Origin: Lonsdalea britannica
Lineage (GTDB): Bacteria; Pseudomonadota; Gammaproteobacteria; Enterobacterales; Enterobacteriaceae
Direction: 5' to 3'
DNA length: 64,000 bases
Assembly: GCF_002111595.1 (NCBI RefSeq)
Contig: NZ_LUTN01000004.1
Location: 186,001-250,000, forward strand
Below the pieces are notes generated by a model. That model made no database searches, was not told the DNA's origin, and was given only the letters and a program-made list of their open reading frames with translations. Position numbers and translations under genes: made by a program. Positions 1 to 10,147 of the stretch are shown in pieces (the first letter of the stretch is position 1; each line of letters starts with the position of its first letter).

Positions 1-559
1 CCGGCGCGCGCGCCATGGAACCGTCGTCATTAGTCAGCTCGCATAGCACCCCAAACGGCTTTAGACCCGCCAGCGTCATCAAATCGACTGTCGCTTCAGT
101 ATGGCCACCGCGAACCAGTACGCCGCCAGGCTGAGCACGCAAAGGGAAAACGTGACCGGGGCGATTCAGATCGCTGGCGCGGGCATCGTCGGCCGTCGCG
201 GCACGCACGGTGGTCAGGCGGTCTGCGGCAGATACGCCGGTCGTCACGCCTTCAGCCGCTTCGATTGTGACCGTAAACGCCGTTTGATAATGGCTGGAGT
301 TGTGCTCAACCATCATCGGCAATTCCAGTTTTTGTCTGCGCTCGTCAGTCAGGCACAGGCAAACAATCCCACTGCCGTGGCGAATGGTCAGCGCCATCTG
401 CTGGACGGTCATATGTTCGGCGGAAAAAATCATGTCGCCTTCATTTTCACGATCTTCATCGTCAAGCACCATGACGCCACGCCCTTGACGCAGCGCTTCA
501 AGCGCACGTTCAACGCGTTCAGTCGGTGTACCGTATTGAGAAAGCAAAGTCTGATTCAT
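1..559 (-). CDS. ribB: 3,4-dihydroxy-2-butanone 4-phosphate synthase, C-terminus cut by window edge
   Basis: RibB converts ribulose 5-phosphate to 3,4-dihydroxy-2-butanone 4-phosphate plus formate, supplying the four-carbon unit of riboflavin in the cytoplasm. The visible 186 residues start [10 protein letters not shown] and carry the acidic metal-binding loop [10 protein letters not shown] at residues 33-42, then the conserved HGSGIVC segment. E. coli RibB has 217 residues, so about 30 are missing beyond the left edge. It is transcribed leftwards behind an FMN riboswitch and lies divergent from ubiK, the same arrangement as in E. coli. Confidence 0.96.
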   Translation of the reverse strand, partial: MNQTLLSQYGTPTERVERALEALRQGRGVMVLDDEDRENEGDMIFSAEHMTVQQMALTIRHGSGIVCLCLTDERRQKLELPMMVEHNSSHYQTAFTVTIEAAEGVTTGVSAADRLTTVRAATADDARASDLNRPGHVFPLRAQPGGVLVRGGHTEATVDLMTLAGLKPFGVLCELTNDDGSMARAP

Positions 560-642
560 GGTAAAAAACCCTCACTATTTTCTATGGATTACCAGAATCA
601 GGGCTAACTTGAGGAGTGGCATCGAAGGCATGGAAATACGAT

Positions 643-681
643 CAATGCTAAAAAAATAACGCGGGCAGGCTCAGCCTGACG
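643..681 (-). terminator. Possible riboswitch-linked terminator before ribB
   Basis: Reading leftwards just after the FMN aptamer there is a short hairpin (CAGGC, loop TGA, GCCTG), then about nine bases, then a run of T. It sits where the expression platform of the riboswitch is expected. The stem is short and the gap to the T run is long, so termination is only a suggestion; the hairpin could act with a competing anti-terminator. Confidence 0.35.
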
Positions 682-690
682 GATACCGTT

Positions 691-852
691 ACTCTCTCCC
701 ATCCGGACTTTAACCGTCGGCCCCGGAATTTCACCGGATCTGCTGACCTCAAACCAAATATGACAGCCTGAGCGCTCGCGGGCTTCCAACCTCATACGTT
801 GTATGGACTGGTTTACCGCCGGTGGGGAATTACGCCCCGCCCTGAGAATAAG
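691..852 (-). promoter_or_regulatory. FMN riboswitch (RFN element)
   Basis: The strand encoding ribB carries the conserved RFN blocks in order: a closing stem, the block GGGGCGTAATTCCCCACCGG, an AGCCCGCGAGCG block, the block GGTCAGCAGATCCGGTGAAA, and the 3' block ending GTCCGGATGGGAGAGAG. It binds FMN and represses ribB when flavin is plentiful. A putative 94-codon frame across 604-888 lies over it and is not a gene. Confidence 0.96.
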
Positions 853-1015
853 CGGGTTTACTATAACGCTAACGATTTTGCAGGGCAACGGGTATAAGGG
901 CTCTCATGAGCAATAACCGCTGCGCTGGCGCAGTTTAGGTTTATACAATGCCTGGCAGGCATTACACTTAGCTATTAGCAGCACTCTTTCCGTCTAACCC
1001 ATCAGGAAAATCATC

Positions 1016-1309
1016 ATGATTGACCCTAAAAAGATAGAGCAAATCGCCCGTCAGATGCACGAATCCATGCCCAAAGGGATTCGGGAACTTGGCGAGGATA
1101 TGGAGAAAAAGATCCGTCAGGTTCTGCAGTCGCAGCTATCCCGTCTGGATCTCGTCAACCGGGAAGAATTTGATGTCCAGACACAGGTTCTGCTACGCAC
1201 GCGTGAAAAGCTGACGCGACTGGAACAGCGACTGGACGAACTGGAAGCCAAATCCGCATCGACCGTAGAACCCAAAGCAGAGCCGCCGGTCGCGCAAGGT
1301 CAAGAATAG
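1016..1309 (+). CDS. ubiK: Ubiquinone biosynthesis accessory factor UbiK (YqiC)
   Basis: This 97-residue protein begins [19 protein letters not shown], which matches the UbiK/YqiC family. The family assists the aerobic ubiquinone biosynthesis complex, probably through membrane lipid contact. The N-terminal part looks amphipathic, and residues about 55-80 (with [12 protein letters not shown]) form a predicted coiled coil. An AGGA ribosome site precedes the ATG. It is divergent from ribB and converges on zipA at a shared bidirectional terminator. Confidence 0.93.
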   Translation: MIDPKKIEQIARQMHESMPKGIRELGEDMEKKIRQVLQSQLSRLDLVNREEFDVQTQVLLRTREKLTRLEQRLDELEAKSASTVEPKAEPPVAQGQE

Positions 1310-1404
1310 CTGCTCACCCCAAGCTTGAGAAAGAAACCAGAGTCGGTTTAGTTTTCCTGCTAACAACTGGCTGTCATGCGACCCAGGCAGATCCGACGCA
1401 AAGA

Positions 1405-1430
1405 AAAAGCCTCCGCAGGCGGAGGCTTTT
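1405..1430. terminator. Bidirectional intrinsic terminator between ubiK and zipA
   Basis: A perfect GC-rich stem (GCCTCCG paired with CGGAGGC) is flanked by an A run on one side and a T run on the other, so it can stop transcription from both ubiK (rightwards) and zipA (leftwards). Confidence 0.9.
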
Positions 1431-1467
1431 AACTGTGTTTTTTAGCCAACACGGCAACGCTGAACCG

Positions 1468-2370
1468 TTAGTTGAGCACTTCGCGGATACGTGACTTATA
1501 CACTTCAACCTTTTGCGGCGTCATCATTCGACGCTCATCGTCCAGCACCACGCCACCAACATCGTCCGCGATACGCTGCGCTGATTGCAGCATCAGTTTG
1601 AAGTTCTGATTGGCATCACCATATGACGGCACCATCATAAAGATGGACACGCCCGGCGTCGAAAACTCAGACATGTCGTCAGGATTGAAAGAGCCGGGTT
1701 TCACCATATTGGCCAGGCTGAACAGCACCGGTCCGCCGCCAGCTGGATTCACGTGGCGATGGAAAATATTCATCTCGCCAAACTGGAAACCCGACTGAAG
1801 AACGCTTTGCAACAGCAATTCGCCGCCGATAACGCCGCCCTGATGGGCCGCGACATGAACCACCAGAACCGCTTCTTTAGCCGCTGGCTCGTCATTGGCA
1901 GGAGCTGATTCTTCTTGCTCTTCCTGCAGGCTGGCCATTTTGGCTTCACGCTCTGCCACCGTTTCCGAATCGGAATGCGAGTCTGCCGCCAGCTCACGCT
2001 CGGCCACATCAATCCGCGACGGCTCAGCAGAGTTCGTTTCGCCCAGTAGCGGATCGTAATTTCCTGAAGCTGATTCCGGCTCATGAGACGTCAATGGAGG
2101 CTCGTCCACCGCGCGTCCTTGAACGCTCGCTGTCGGACGAGCCGCAGGAGGCGTACTTTTAGGGCGCACGGGCTTAACCCGTACTTCGCCAACGCCTTCA
2201 TCCAGCGTTTCGAAAGGCGTTTCGTCCGGATCCTGCTTCAAACGCTTCACAGGACGATCGCGAAAAAGGGACGAACGCTCTTTACGGCTGGTCCACAGGC
2301 CGTGCAGCAGCAGTGCTATAATAGCGATCGCGCCAACAACGATTAATATCAGACGCAAGTCCTGCATCAT
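1468..2370 (-). CDS. zipA: Cell division protein ZipA
   Basis: ZipA anchors FtsZ to the inner membrane at the division septum. The 300-residue protein shows the family layout: an N-terminal membrane segment at about residues 5-25, a short basic patch (WTSRKER), a long Pro/Glu-rich linker, and a C-terminal FtsZ-binding domain from about residue 165. Two adjacent ATG codons are possible starts. It is divergent from cysZ as in E. coli, but ligA, the usual downstream partner, is absent and ubiK/ribB lie there instead. Confidence 0.95.
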   Translation of the reverse strand: MMQDLRLILIVVGAIAIIALLLHGLWTSRKERSSLFRDRPVKRLKQDPDETPFETLDEGVGEVRVKPVRPKSTPPAARPTASVQGRAVDEPPLTSHEPESASGNYDPLLGETNSAEPSRIDVAERELAADSHSDSETVAEREAKMASLQEEQEESAPANDEPAAKEAVLVVHVAAHQGGVIGGELLLQSVLQSGFQFGEMNIFHRHVNPAGGGPVLFSLANMVKPGSFNPDDMSEFSTPGVSIFMMVPSYGDANQNFKLMLQSAQRIADDVGGVVLDDERRMMTPQKVEVYKSRIREVLN

Positions 2371-2590
2371 TGCTATCCCAGTTATTCCAATACATTGCCA
2401 CTATGGCATATACATATATCACTAACTGTATTTGCCCGTGTACACAAGTGCAAGTCTGGCCGACAGTTTATGACAATAAAGATGGCAAGTGCGCACTTTT
2501 TTGCTGTTTTTTCATGCAAAAACGGGCTAGCCAGCACAATATCGTCCCGATATGATGCCGCCATCTTCAAAGAACAATGAGAATAAGAGT

Positions 2591-3361
2591 ATGCCTTACG
2601 CCCAAGAACGCCAGAACCTTCGCAGCGGTTTCCACTATTTCGTGCGAGGCTGGAAATTGCTTTCGCTGCCGGGAATCCGTCGATTCGTGGTCTTGCCGAT
2701 GCTGGTCAACATTTTGCTGATGGGCGGCGCCTTCTGGTGGTTGTTCCAGCAATTAAACAGCTGGATTCCTCAATTGATGAGCCATGTCCCTAACTGGCTG
2801 CAGTGGCTGAGCTATCTGCTCTGGCCTGTAGCGGTCATTTCCATCCTATTGGTCTTTGGCTACTTTTTTAGCACAGTGACCAATTTTATCGCGGCGCCGT
2901 TTAACGGTCTGCTGGCGGAACAACTGGAAGCCAGGTTAACCGGCGTCGCGCTACCGGATAGCGGCATCTGGGGCATCGCTAAAGACACCCCGCGCATTAT
3001 GCGACGTGAAGTACAGAAACTCGGCTATTATTTACCGCGAGCGCTGGTGCTGTTTTTACTCTATTTCGTACCGGGCATCGGTCAAACGGTAGCGCCTATC
3101 CTCTGGTTTATCTTTAGCGCCTGGATGCTAGCGGTGCAGTATTGCGATTATCCGTTCGATAACCATAAAGTCAGCTTCCCGGTCATGCGCCAGACTCTGC
3201 GGCAGCACAAAATCAGCAACCTGCAGTTCGGCGCGTTGGTCAACCTGTGCACAATTGTCCCAGTGCTCAATCTGATCATCATGCCCGTCGCTGTATGCGG
3301 GGCAACGGCGCTATGGGTAGATCGTTACCAGCATTTATCCAACGTGTTGAAAGCAAAATAA
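2591..3361 (+). CDS. cysZ: Sulfate transporter CysZ
   Basis: CysZ is an inner-membrane protein that brings sulfate into the cell for cysteine synthesis. The product (256 residues from [10 protein letters not shown]) is close to the E. coli protein, with hallmarks such as [37 protein letters not shown] and [12 protein letters not shown]. Hydrophobic membrane segments cover much of it. In-frame ATGs at 2552 and 2555 exist; 2591 was chosen because homology begins just after it and a GAG-type ribosome site precedes it. cysK follows after about 145 bp. Confidence 0.94.
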   Translation: MPYAQERQNLRSGFHYFVRGWKLLSLPGIRRFVVLPMLVNILLMGGAFWWLFQQLNSWIPQLMSHVPNWLQWLSYLLWPVAVISILLVFGYFFSTVTNFIAAPFNGLLAEQLEARLTGVALPDSGIWGIAKDTPRIMRREVQKLGYYLPRALVLFLLYFVPGIGQTVAPILWFIFSAWMLAVQYCDYPFDNHKVSFPVMRQTLRQHKISNLQFGALVNLCTIVPVLNLIIMPVAVCGATALWVDRYQHLSNVLKAK

Positions 3362-3507
3362 ACCGCGCGGAACCGGGACAGGAAATAATGAAAATATATT
3401 TCCTAAGAACATAACGATATAGCGATTGCTTACTTCACTGGCTGTGTTGAAAAGGTATTCTCTCTAGCGTTCACAAAAATTACATACAGCTATTTAAAGG
3501 ACGGGCT

Positions 3508-4476
3508 ATGAGCAAGATCTACGAAGACAATTCTTTCACAATCGGCCATACGCCGCTGGTTCGGCTGAATCGCATTGGTAATGGACGCATCCTCGCCAAA
3601 GTGGAGTCTCGCAACCCTAGTTTCAGTGTTAAATGCCGTATTGGTTCTAACCTGATTTGGGATGCGGAGAAACGCGGTGTTCTGAAGCCCGGCGTAGAAC
3701 TGGTTGAACCGACCAGCGGCAATACCGGTATCGCTCTGGCCTACGTGGCCGCCGCTCGAGGCTATAAATTAACGCTGACCATGCCTGAAACCATGAGCAT
3801 CGAGCGCCGTAAACTTCTGAAAGCGTTAGGCGCCAATCTGGTGCTGACCGAAGGCGCGAAAGGCATGAAGGGCGCGATCGCAAAAGCCGAAGAAATCGTC
3901 GCCAGCGATCCTCAGCGCTACCTGCTCCTACAGCAGTTCAGTAACCCCGCGAACCCGGAAATCCATGAAAAAACAACCGGGCCCGAAATCTGGGACGATA
4001 CGGACGGCGAAGTTGACGTTTTCATCGCGGGCGTTGGCACAGGCGGTACATTGACCGGCGTCAGCCGCTACATTAAAAATACCCAGGGCAAAGCTATTAC
4101 GACTGTCGCGGTGGAACCCGTCGACTCTCCTGTTATTACTCAGGCCCTCGCGGGCGAAGAAATCAAGCCGGGTCCCCACAAGATTCAGGGGATTGGCGCA
4201 GGTTTCATCCCAGAGAATCTGGATCTCAAACTGGTAGACCGCGTAGAACGTATTAGCAATGAAGATGCTATCAGTACCGCACGTCGTTTGATGGAAGAAG
4301 AAGGCATCTTGGCGGGAATTTCATCTGGCGCAGCCGTCGCCGCAGCACTTAACCTGTTGAAAGAAGACGCCTTTAAAGACAAAACCATCGTGGTCATTTT
4401 GCCCTCTTCCGGCGAACGTTATCTGAGTACCGCTTTGTTCGCCGATCTCTTCACTGAGCAAGAGCTTCAGCAGTAA
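3508..4476 (+). CDS. cysK: Cysteine synthase A (O-acetylserine sulfhydrylase A)
   Basis: CysK makes cysteine from O-acetylserine and sulfide with pyridoxal phosphate. The 322-residue protein shows the PLP lysine K42 (in [11 protein letters not shown]), the substrate loop TSGNTG at residues 69-74, and the phosphate-binding glycine loop GTGGT. ATG 3508 has a good AAAGGA ribosome site. It is preceded by cysZ and followed by a strong terminator, so it is probably transcribed separately from the PTS genes. The family is usually controlled by CysB, but no operator was identified here. Confidence 0.97.
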   Translation: MSKIYEDNSFTIGHTPLVRLNRIGNGRILAKVESRNPSFSVKCRIGSNLIWDAEKRGVLKPGVELVEPTSGNTGIALAYVAAARGYKLTLTMPETMSIERRKLLKALGANLVLTEGAKGMKGAIAKAEEIVASDPQRYLLLQQFSNPANPEIHEKTTGPEIWDDTDGEVDVFIAGVGTGGTLTGVSRYIKNTQGKAITTVAVEPVDSPVITQALAGEEIKPGPHKIQGIGAGFIPENLDLKLVDRVERISNEDAISTARRLMEEEGILAGISSGAAVAAALNLLKEDAFKDKTIVVILPSSGERYLSTALFADLFTEQELQQ

Positions 4477-4510
4477 CGGCTTGGCCTCGGATAAGTAATC
4501 GGCATGTTAC

Positions 4511-4536
4511 AAAAAGCACTCTTCGGGGTGCTTTTT
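4511..4536 (+). terminator. Intrinsic terminator of cysK
   Basis: An A-rich/T-rich stem containing AGCACTC paired with GGGTGCT closes on a stable TTCG tetraloop and ends in six T residues, 34 bp after the cysK stop codon. Confidence 0.92.
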
Positions 4537-4901
4537 TGTGGGCCACGTCAAAGTTTGTAAGTATGGTGGATTGCATTTCCAGCCCAGGTTTAGTATTTAA
4601 CCGGACAATTATTTTGATGCGTGAAATTAATATCCGTCTTCACCCCTGAAAATTTCATGATTGAGCTCAACGCGAGTCGAGTTGCCAAACGGTATTCTGA
4701 TTCACCTGTGTGACAATGGTTGAAACGCTTGGGGTGGTTTACTGATATTGTATTCAAGGCAATGTTTATGCGTTCCTTGCCGCATCCCGGCCTGCCCCTG
4801 TAACATGCGCAGGGCGTTAACCAAACAGGCTAAAGTTCAGTCGATAAACTAGACTTTAGTTCCACAACATTTATCTAATCCAATAAGTTGGGGAAAACCG
4901 A
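4537..4901 (+). promoter_or_regulatory. ptsH upstream region (promoter-bearing, no gene)
   Basis: This 365-bp gap has no convincing reading frame. Its length fits the multi-promoter leader known for ptsHI-crr in enterobacteria. A sequence with one good CRP half-site (TGTGA near 4710) is present, but the second half-site is poor, so CRP control here is inferred from the E. coli operon rather than shown. Confidence 0.45.
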
Positions 4902-5159
4902 ATGTTCCAGCAAGAAGTAACTATTACCGCGCCAAATGGCCTCCACACCCGTCCCGCCGCTCAGTTTGTTAAAGAAGCTAAAGGCTTTGTTTCTGACATC
5001 ACTGTCAACTCCAACGGTAAAAGCGCCAGTGCTAAGAGCCTGTTCAAATTACAGACCCTCGGCTTGACTCAGGGCACAGTGGTCACGATCTCCGCTGAAG
5101 GTGAAGACGAGCAAAAAGCCGTTGAACATCTGGTTAAACTGATGGCTGAGCTTGAGTAA
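4902..5159 (+). CDS. ptsH: Phosphocarrier protein HPr
   Basis: HPr relays phosphate from enzyme I to the sugar-specific EIIA proteins. The 85-residue length is exact for the family. The phosphorylated histidine H15 (in NGLHTRPA) and the Ser46 region ([11 protein letters not shown]) are both present. It is the first gene of ptsH-ptsI-crr, with 48 bp before ptsI. Confidence 0.98.
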   Translation: MFQQEVTITAPNGLHTRPAAQFVKEAKGFVSDITVNSNGKSASAKSLFKLQTLGLTQGTVVTISAEGEDEQKAVEHLVKLMAELE

Positions 5160-5207
5160 CAGTAGCCGGTCTCTTTAGTGCACATCAGTATTAAGTAAGG
5201 TAGGGTT

Positions 5208-6935
5208 ATGATTTCAGGTATATTAGTATCACCCGGGATTGCTTTTGGTAAGGCGCTGTTACTGAAAGACGATGAGATCGTCATCAACCGGAAAAAAATC
5301 ACTGCGGAACAGGTCGATCAGGAAGTCGAGCGTTTTCTGGCTGGCCGGGCGAAAGCCTCTCAGCAGTTGGAAGCGATCAAAAACAAAGCAGCGGAAACAC
5401 TGGGGCCCGAGAAAGAAGCTATCTTCGAAGGTCACATCATGCTGTTGGAAGATGAAGAGTTCGAGCAGGAAATCATATCCCTGATTAAAGATGACCACGC
5501 ATCTGCAGACGCGGCGGCTTCTTCTGTTATTGAAAACCAGGCCAAAGCATTGGAAGAACTGGATGACGAATACCTGAAGGAGCGCGCTGCCGACATGCGT
5601 GACATCGGCAAGCGCCTGCTGAAAAATATTCTCGGCATGAATATTGTCGACCTGGGCGATATTCAGGACGAAGTGATTCTGGTTGCTAACGATCTGACCC
5701 CGTCTGAAACCGCTCAGTTGAATCTGAAAAAGGTGCTGGGCTTCATCACCGATATCGGCGGCCGCACATCTCACACCTCCATCATGGCGCGTTCTCTTGA
5801 ACTGCCCGCGATTGTCGGTACGTCCGATGCGACCAAACAGGTTAAAAGCGGTGACTTCCTGATTCTGGATGGCGTTAACAACACCATTTACCAGAACCCG
5901 AGCCAGGACATCATCGACAAGCTGAAAGAAGTTCAGCAGCAGTTCATCTCTGAAAAACAAGAGCTGGCTAAACTGAAAGATCTGCCGGCGGTCACGCTGG
6001 ACGGACATCAGGTCGAAGTCTGCTCCAACATCGGTACCGTGCGCGACGTCGCAGGTGCTGAGCGTAACGGCGCGGAAGGCGTTGGTCTGTACCGTACCGA
6101 ATTCCTGTTTATGGATCGCGACTCGCTGCCGACTGAAGAAGAGCAGTTCCAGGCGTACAAAGCCGTAGCAGAAGCCATGGGCGCTCAGGCAGTCATCGTT
6201 CGTACAATGGACATCGGCGGCGATAAAGATCTGCCGTACATGAACCTGCCGAAAGAAGACAACCCGTTCCTCGGCTGGCGCGCGATCCGTATCTGTCTGG
6301 ACCGTAAAGAAATTCTGCATTCTCAGCTGCGCGCAATCCTGCGTGCTTCCGCCTTCGGCAAACTGCGTATCATGTTCCCGATGATTATTTCCGTCGAGGA
6401 AGTGCGTACGCTGAAAGCTGAACTGGAAATGCTGAAAGCGCAGCTGAAAGAAGAAGGTAAAGCCTTTGATGAATCCATCGAGGTCGGCGTGATGGTGGAA
6501 ACACCTGCCGCAGCCACGATCGCCCATCATCTGGCTAAAGAAGTGGACTTCTTCAGTATTGGGACAAACGATTTAACCCAGTATACTCTGGCTGTAGATC
6601 GCGGTAATGAGCTGATTTCTCATCTCTACAATCCGATGTCCCCGGCAGTCTTAACCCTGATCAAGCAAGTGATTGACGCCTCTCACGCAGAAGGCAAATG
6701 GACAGGGATGTGTGGTGAGCTCGCCGGTGACGAACGTGCTACACTACTGTTATTGGGAATGGGTCTGGATGAATTCAGCATGAGCGCCATCTCAATCCCT
6801 CGTATCAAGAAAATTATCCGTAATGCCAATTACGGTGATGCGAAGGCGCTGGCGGAACAGGCATTAGCCCAACCGACGGCGGAAGAGTTAAGCAATCTGG
6901 TAAACCGGTTCATTAAAGAAAAGACGCTTTGCTGA
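5208..6935 (+). CDS. ptsI: PTS enzyme I (phosphoenolpyruvate-protein phosphotransferase)
   Basis: Enzyme I takes phosphate from phosphoenolpyruvate and passes it to HPr. The 575-residue protein has the N-terminal phosphohistidine domain with H189 in [13 protein letters not shown] and the C-terminal PEP-binding barrel, including the GVMVETPAA and [14 protein letters not shown] blocks. Length and spacing match E. coli. A long antisense frame over this gene is a codon-bias shadow. Confidence 0.98.
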   Translation: MISGILVSPGIAFGKALLLKDDEIVINRKKITAEQVDQEVERFLAGRAKASQQLEAIKNKAAETLGPEKEAIFEGHIMLLEDEEFEQEIISLIKDDHASADAAASSVIENQAKALEELDDEYLKERAADMRDIGKRLLKNILGMNIVDLGDIQDEVILVANDLTPSETAQLNLKKVLGFITDIGGRTSHTSIMARSLELPAIVGTSDATKQVKSGDFLILDGVNNTIYQNPSQDIIDKLKEVQQQFISEKQELAKLKDLPAVTLDGHQVEVCSNIGTVRDVAGAERNGAEGVGLYRTEFLFMDRDSLPTEEEQFQAYKAVAEAMGAQAVIVRTMDIGGDKDLPYMNLPKEDNPFLGWRAIRICLDRKEILHSQLRAILRASAFGKLRIMFPMIISVEEVRTLKAELEMLKAQLKEEGKAFDESIEVGVMVETPAAATIAHHLAKEVDFFSIGTNDLTQYTLAVDRGNELISHLYNPMSPAVLTLIKQVIDASHAEGKWTGMCGELAGDERATLLLLGMGLDEFSMSAISIPRIKKIIRNANYGDAKALAEQALAQPTAEELSNLVNRFIKEKTLC

Positions 6936-6975
6936 TCCGCCATGCTGGCCCAATATTAAAGCTTAGGAGAGAATC

Positions 6976-7485
6976 ATGGGTTTGTTCGATAAACTGAAGT
7001 CTCTGGTTTCTGATGATAAAAAAGATACCGGCAGCATTGAGATCATCGCCCCGTTGTCCGGCGAAATCGTGAACATTGAAGATGTGCCTGATGTTGTTTT
7101 CGCCGAGAAAATCGTCGGTGACGGTATTGCTATCAAACCGAACGGCAACAAAATGGTTGCTCCGGTAGATGGCACCATCGGGAAAATTTTCGAAACCAAC
7201 CATGCCTTTTCCATCGAATCCGACAGCGGCATTGAGCTGTTCGTTCACTTCGGTATTGATACCGTTGAACTGAAAGGCGAAGGCTTCAAACGCATCGCTG
7301 AAGAAGGCCAACGCGTCAAAAAAGGCGACACGATCATCGAATTCGATCTGCCGCTGCTGGAAGAAAAAGCGAAATCTACACTGACGCCCGTTGTGATCTC
7401 CAATATGGATGAAATCAAAGAGCTGACCAAACTGAGTGGTTCTGTTGTCGTCGGCGAAACGCCGGTGATTCGCATCAAGAAGTAA
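6976..7485 (+). CDS. crr: PTS glucose-specific EIIA component
   Basis: EIIA-Glc receives phosphate from HPr and passes it to the glucose transporter; it also regulates adenylate cyclase and sugar permeases. The 169-residue protein has the phosphorylated histidine at position 91 counting Met (H90 in the usual numbering, ELFVHFGID) and the partner histidine H76 (TNHAFS). It lies 40 bp after ptsI with an AGGAGA ribosome site, completing the operon. Confidence 0.98.
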   Translation: MGLFDKLKSLVSDDKKDTGSIEIIAPLSGEIVNIEDVPDVVFAEKIVGDGIAIKPNGNKMVAPVDGTIGKIFETNHAFSIESDSGIELFVHFGIDTVELKGEGFKRIAEEGQRVKKGDTIIEFDLPLLEEKAKSTLTPVVISNMDEIKELTKLSGSVVVGETPVIRIKK

Positions 7486-7506
7486 TAACGACTCGGTTTA
7501 TACATC

Positions 7507-7530
7507 AACGGCGCTTAGGCGCCGTTTTTT
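7507..7530 (+). terminator. Intrinsic terminator after crr
   Basis: A perfect eight-base stem (AACGGCGC, loop TTAG, GCGCCGTT) runs into a T tract 21 bp after the crr stop, ending the PTS operon. Confidence 0.93.
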
Positions 7531-7930
7531 ATTGCCTGCGATTAGGCCCCCCCTCGCCAAAGTCTTTGCCGAGGAAAATTTCCAGCAAGTCGAGCCCACC
7601 TCATTGATGCTCTCCAAAACCTGCGTTTACTTCGCCTACCGACTGCCTCTCCTCTTCATCGTATTTGATAATACCCCCTGTTCCTTTTCCGCCGTCTAAA
7701 ACACGGCCGTCAGTCGGAGGCTTAGCCTCCTTCCTGTGACATTTAGCGCTCAATCGGACCACTTGATTAAGATGAAAGAAAACGGCGATGGGAAGGGATC
7801 CGCGAGGCAGCAGAATCAGGGAGTATTGGATTTCAGAGAAACGAGGCGGGCAGGAATCAGCCCCAGCAATAGCGGGGACTGATTGCCACGGCGGCAAGGA
7901 AACAGCAGCAAATAGCGTTTCTGGACGCCC
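7531..7930. other. Intergenic region, no gene seen
   Basis: This 400-bp stretch between the convergent crr and sensor-kinase genes has no frame that looks coding. It includes an imperfect hairpin at 7855-7884 (AATCAG ... CTGATT arms around a GC-rich centre), which lies just 3' of the sensor kinase on its strand and could help end that transcript, although no T run follows it. Confidence 0.4.
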
Positions 7931-9280
7931 CTATTTCCAGCGAGGCAGGCTGATACGAATCAGTAGCCCATTCGGCTCCCGATTCATCGCTTCAATACGA
8001 CCACCGTGTGCCAGCACCGCTTTACGGGCTATCGCCAGCCCCAGTCCATAGCCTTTACCAGACTGTGGAGAGTCGATACGAATGAACGGATCGAAGATGC
8101 TGGACAGTTTGCCCTTCTCTACTCCCGGTCCGCTATCGGCAACATCGATAGACCATTCCCGCTCGCTTTGCTTCAAGGTGACGGTGACCGCCTGCCCCTG
8201 TGAAGAAAAACGAAGGGCGTTTCTGATGATGTTATCAAGCGCGCGGCGCATCAACTCCGCCATACCTTTGATGGTGTAATCTTCGTATTCTCCGGAGTGG
8301 AGAATAATCTCCACGCCCGGCACCTGCCCTTCATAGCGGGCATCGTTAACGACGGCATTCACCAGCCCCAGCAGGTCGAAGTACTCCTCATTGACGGCGG
8401 CATTTTCGGTACGCGACAAGGTCAGCAACTCGCCGATCATCTTGTCCATCCGCTCCGCCTCACGCTCAATACGTTGCAGACAGCTTTCCACATGACTGTC
8501 GTTTTGCCGCGCCAGACCGATCGCCAACTGCAGACGCGCCAACGGCGACCGCAGCTCATGCGACACGTCGTGCAGCAGTTGCTCCCTCGCGCTCACCAGC
8601 ACTTCGAGACGTTCCACCATCGAGTCGAAGTCCCGCGCTACCTCGCTGATTTCGTCATGACGACGCCGCATTGCCGGCAGCAATCGCACAGAGAGGTCGC
8701 CCTGAGCGACTTGACCAAAGCCCGCGCGCAGTTGGTTCAGCGGTCTGGCCAGATTCCAGGCCATCATAGCGCTGAATAATAGCCCGCTGATGGCGCCAAT
8801 CCACAATATTGGCCCCGGGATATGCAGATAGCGCTGTAGCGCGGGCGGAGCAAAGCGGAACTCTTTTCTTAGCTCTCCGATATCAAAACGCAGCAGGTAG
8901 TGTTCACCATCCGGACCGATCACCTGCTGTTCATCCATCGCTGGTTTGTCGCCCACCATCATGTCGTCCGGCAGCAGCGGTTCCGTATTATCATCTTGCG
9001 GTAACTCCGCCTCGGCATCATCCAGCGTAGAGGCAGAAATATAACCGCGTTCGCTCTCCGGCCAGCTCGACATCTCCTCATCCAGCGCGGAAACGCCCCC
9101 CCGTTGCAAAGCCTCGGACGCCAGCGTCATCTGTAAGGCGATGACGTGCTTACCCAACCTGATCTCAGGCGGTTCATTACGGTCACCGTAGAAAGAAAAG
9201 CCGACCCACAGCAATTGCGAAATCACAATCAGGGTCAGCCACAGCCCGACCAGGATCTTCCAGAAGAGTCTTCCCTGCAT
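7931..9280 (-). CDS. Two-component sensor histidine kinase, CpxA/RstB type
   Basis: An inner-membrane sensor kinase of 449 residues. It has a first membrane segment at about residues 9-30, a periplasmic domain rich in acidic residues to about 155, a second membrane segment at 157-177, a HAMP linker, the phosphorylation box DVSHELRSPLARL with H241, and a catalytic ATPase domain ending with the DSGPGV and GLGLAIARK glycine boxes. It begins 2 bp after its regulator and is read in the same direction. Position beside macAB suggests envelope or drug stress sensing, but the signal is not known. Confidence 0.9.
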   Translation of the reverse strand: MQGRLFWKILVGLWLTLIVISQLLWVGFSFYGDRNEPPEIRLGKHVIALQMTLASEALQRGGVSALDEEMSSWPESERGYISASTLDDAEAELPQDDNTEPLLPDDMMVGDKPAMDEQQVIGPDGEHYLLRFDIGELRKEFRFAPPALQRYLHIPGPILWIGAISGLLFSAMMAWNLARPLNQLRAGFGQVAQGDLSVRLLPAMRRRHDEISEVARDFDSMVERLEVLVSAREQLLHDVSHELRSPLARLQLAIGLARQNDSHVESCLQRIEREAERMDKMIGELLTLSRTENAAVNEEYFDLLGLVNAVVNDARYEGQVPGVEIILHSGEYEDYTIKGMAELMRRALDNIIRNALRFSSQGQAVTVTLKQSEREWSIDVADSGPGVEKGKLSSIFDPFIRIDSPQSGKGYGLGLAIARKAVLAHGGRIEAMNREPNGLLIRISLPRWK

Positions 9281-9282
9281 AA

Positions 9283-9963
9283 TTAGCGGATCCGATAGCC
9301 GACGCTGCGCACCGTTTCTATCGTCAGGGTACTGCCCTCCAACGCGCTGAGTTTCTGACGAATATTGCTGATGTGAACGTCGACGCTGCGATCATACGCT
9401 TCGCGGCGGCGCCCCAGACATTTCTCCGACAGCTCATCTTTTGTCACCACACGGTCTGGCGAACGCATCAGCAGCTCCAGAAGATTGAACTCGGAGGCCG
9501 TCAGATCAAACGAAACGCCGCGCCATTCGCTGTCGCGGGTGGAGGTGTTCAACGTCAGTTCGCCGTAGGAGACCGAACCGGTATCGCTGATTTTTTCCGG
9601 TTTATCTTCATAACGCCGCAGGACGGCACGCAGTCTTGCGACCAATTCCCGCGGGTAACAGGGTTTGGGGACATAATCATCTGCGCCCATTTCCAGTCCG
9701 ATAACGCGATCAATGTTGTCGCCTTTCGCCGTCAGCATGATGATTGGCAACTGCTGGCTACGACGAACCTGACGCAGCACGTCGATCCCGCTCATGTCCG
9801 GCAGCATGATGTCCAGAATCATGGCGGTGTACTGATTGGACATCGCGCCGTCAACGCCCTCTTTACCGGTCAGCACCTGCTCGGCGTTAAACCCTTCAGC
9901 CGTGAGGTACTCACACAGCATACTGCCCAGTTCGGCATCATCATCTACCAGTAAAATTTTCAT
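9283..9963 (-). CDS. OmpR-family response regulator, CpxR-like
   Basis: A 226-residue cytoplasmic DNA-binding regulator. The receiver domain has the acidic cluster DDD (residues 7-9), phosphoacceptor D51 (MILDIMLPD) and conserved K100 (DDYVPKPC). A winged-helix output domain follows (DLTASEFNLLELL, VDVHISNIRQKL, VRSVGYRIR). It is the first gene of the pair with the kinase and is divergent from macA across about 185 bp, which makes macAB a likely target by inference. It resembles CpxR and RstA, and the exact orthologue was not settled. Confidence 0.92.
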   Translation of the reverse strand: MKILLVDDDAELGSMLCEYLTAEGFNAEQVLTGKEGVDGAMSNQYTAMILDIMLPDMSGIDVLRQVRRSQQLPIIMLTAKGDNIDRVIGLEMGADDYVPKPCYPRELVARLRAVLRRYEDKPEKISDTGSVSYGELTLNTSTRDSEWRGVSFDLTASEFNLLELLMRSPDRVVTKDELSEKCLGRRREAYDRSVDVHISNIRQKLSALEGSTLTIETVRSVGYRIR

Positions 9964-10147
9964 CTTATGTTCCCGTATGTTCGTATGAAACCTATTTTCA
10001 GGTGTGCCAGTATCTTACGCAGCTGTATTTACAGATTACTTACTTTTCATTTAGACAAATATGACGTGGGGCTTTCGATAAATAGAGTAAATTGGTGACT
10101 TTACTATGCTTTATGTCTTCGGCCTTACTAAGGACACTGAAGTTTTG

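Noticed and set aside
604-888. 94-codon frame upstream of ribB
   Set aside because: It lies over the FMN riboswitch and shows only its RNA motifs.
5259-6530. 423-codon frame antisense to ptsI
   Set aside because: It mirrors the codon bias of ptsI, has no recognisable domain and ptsI is certain.
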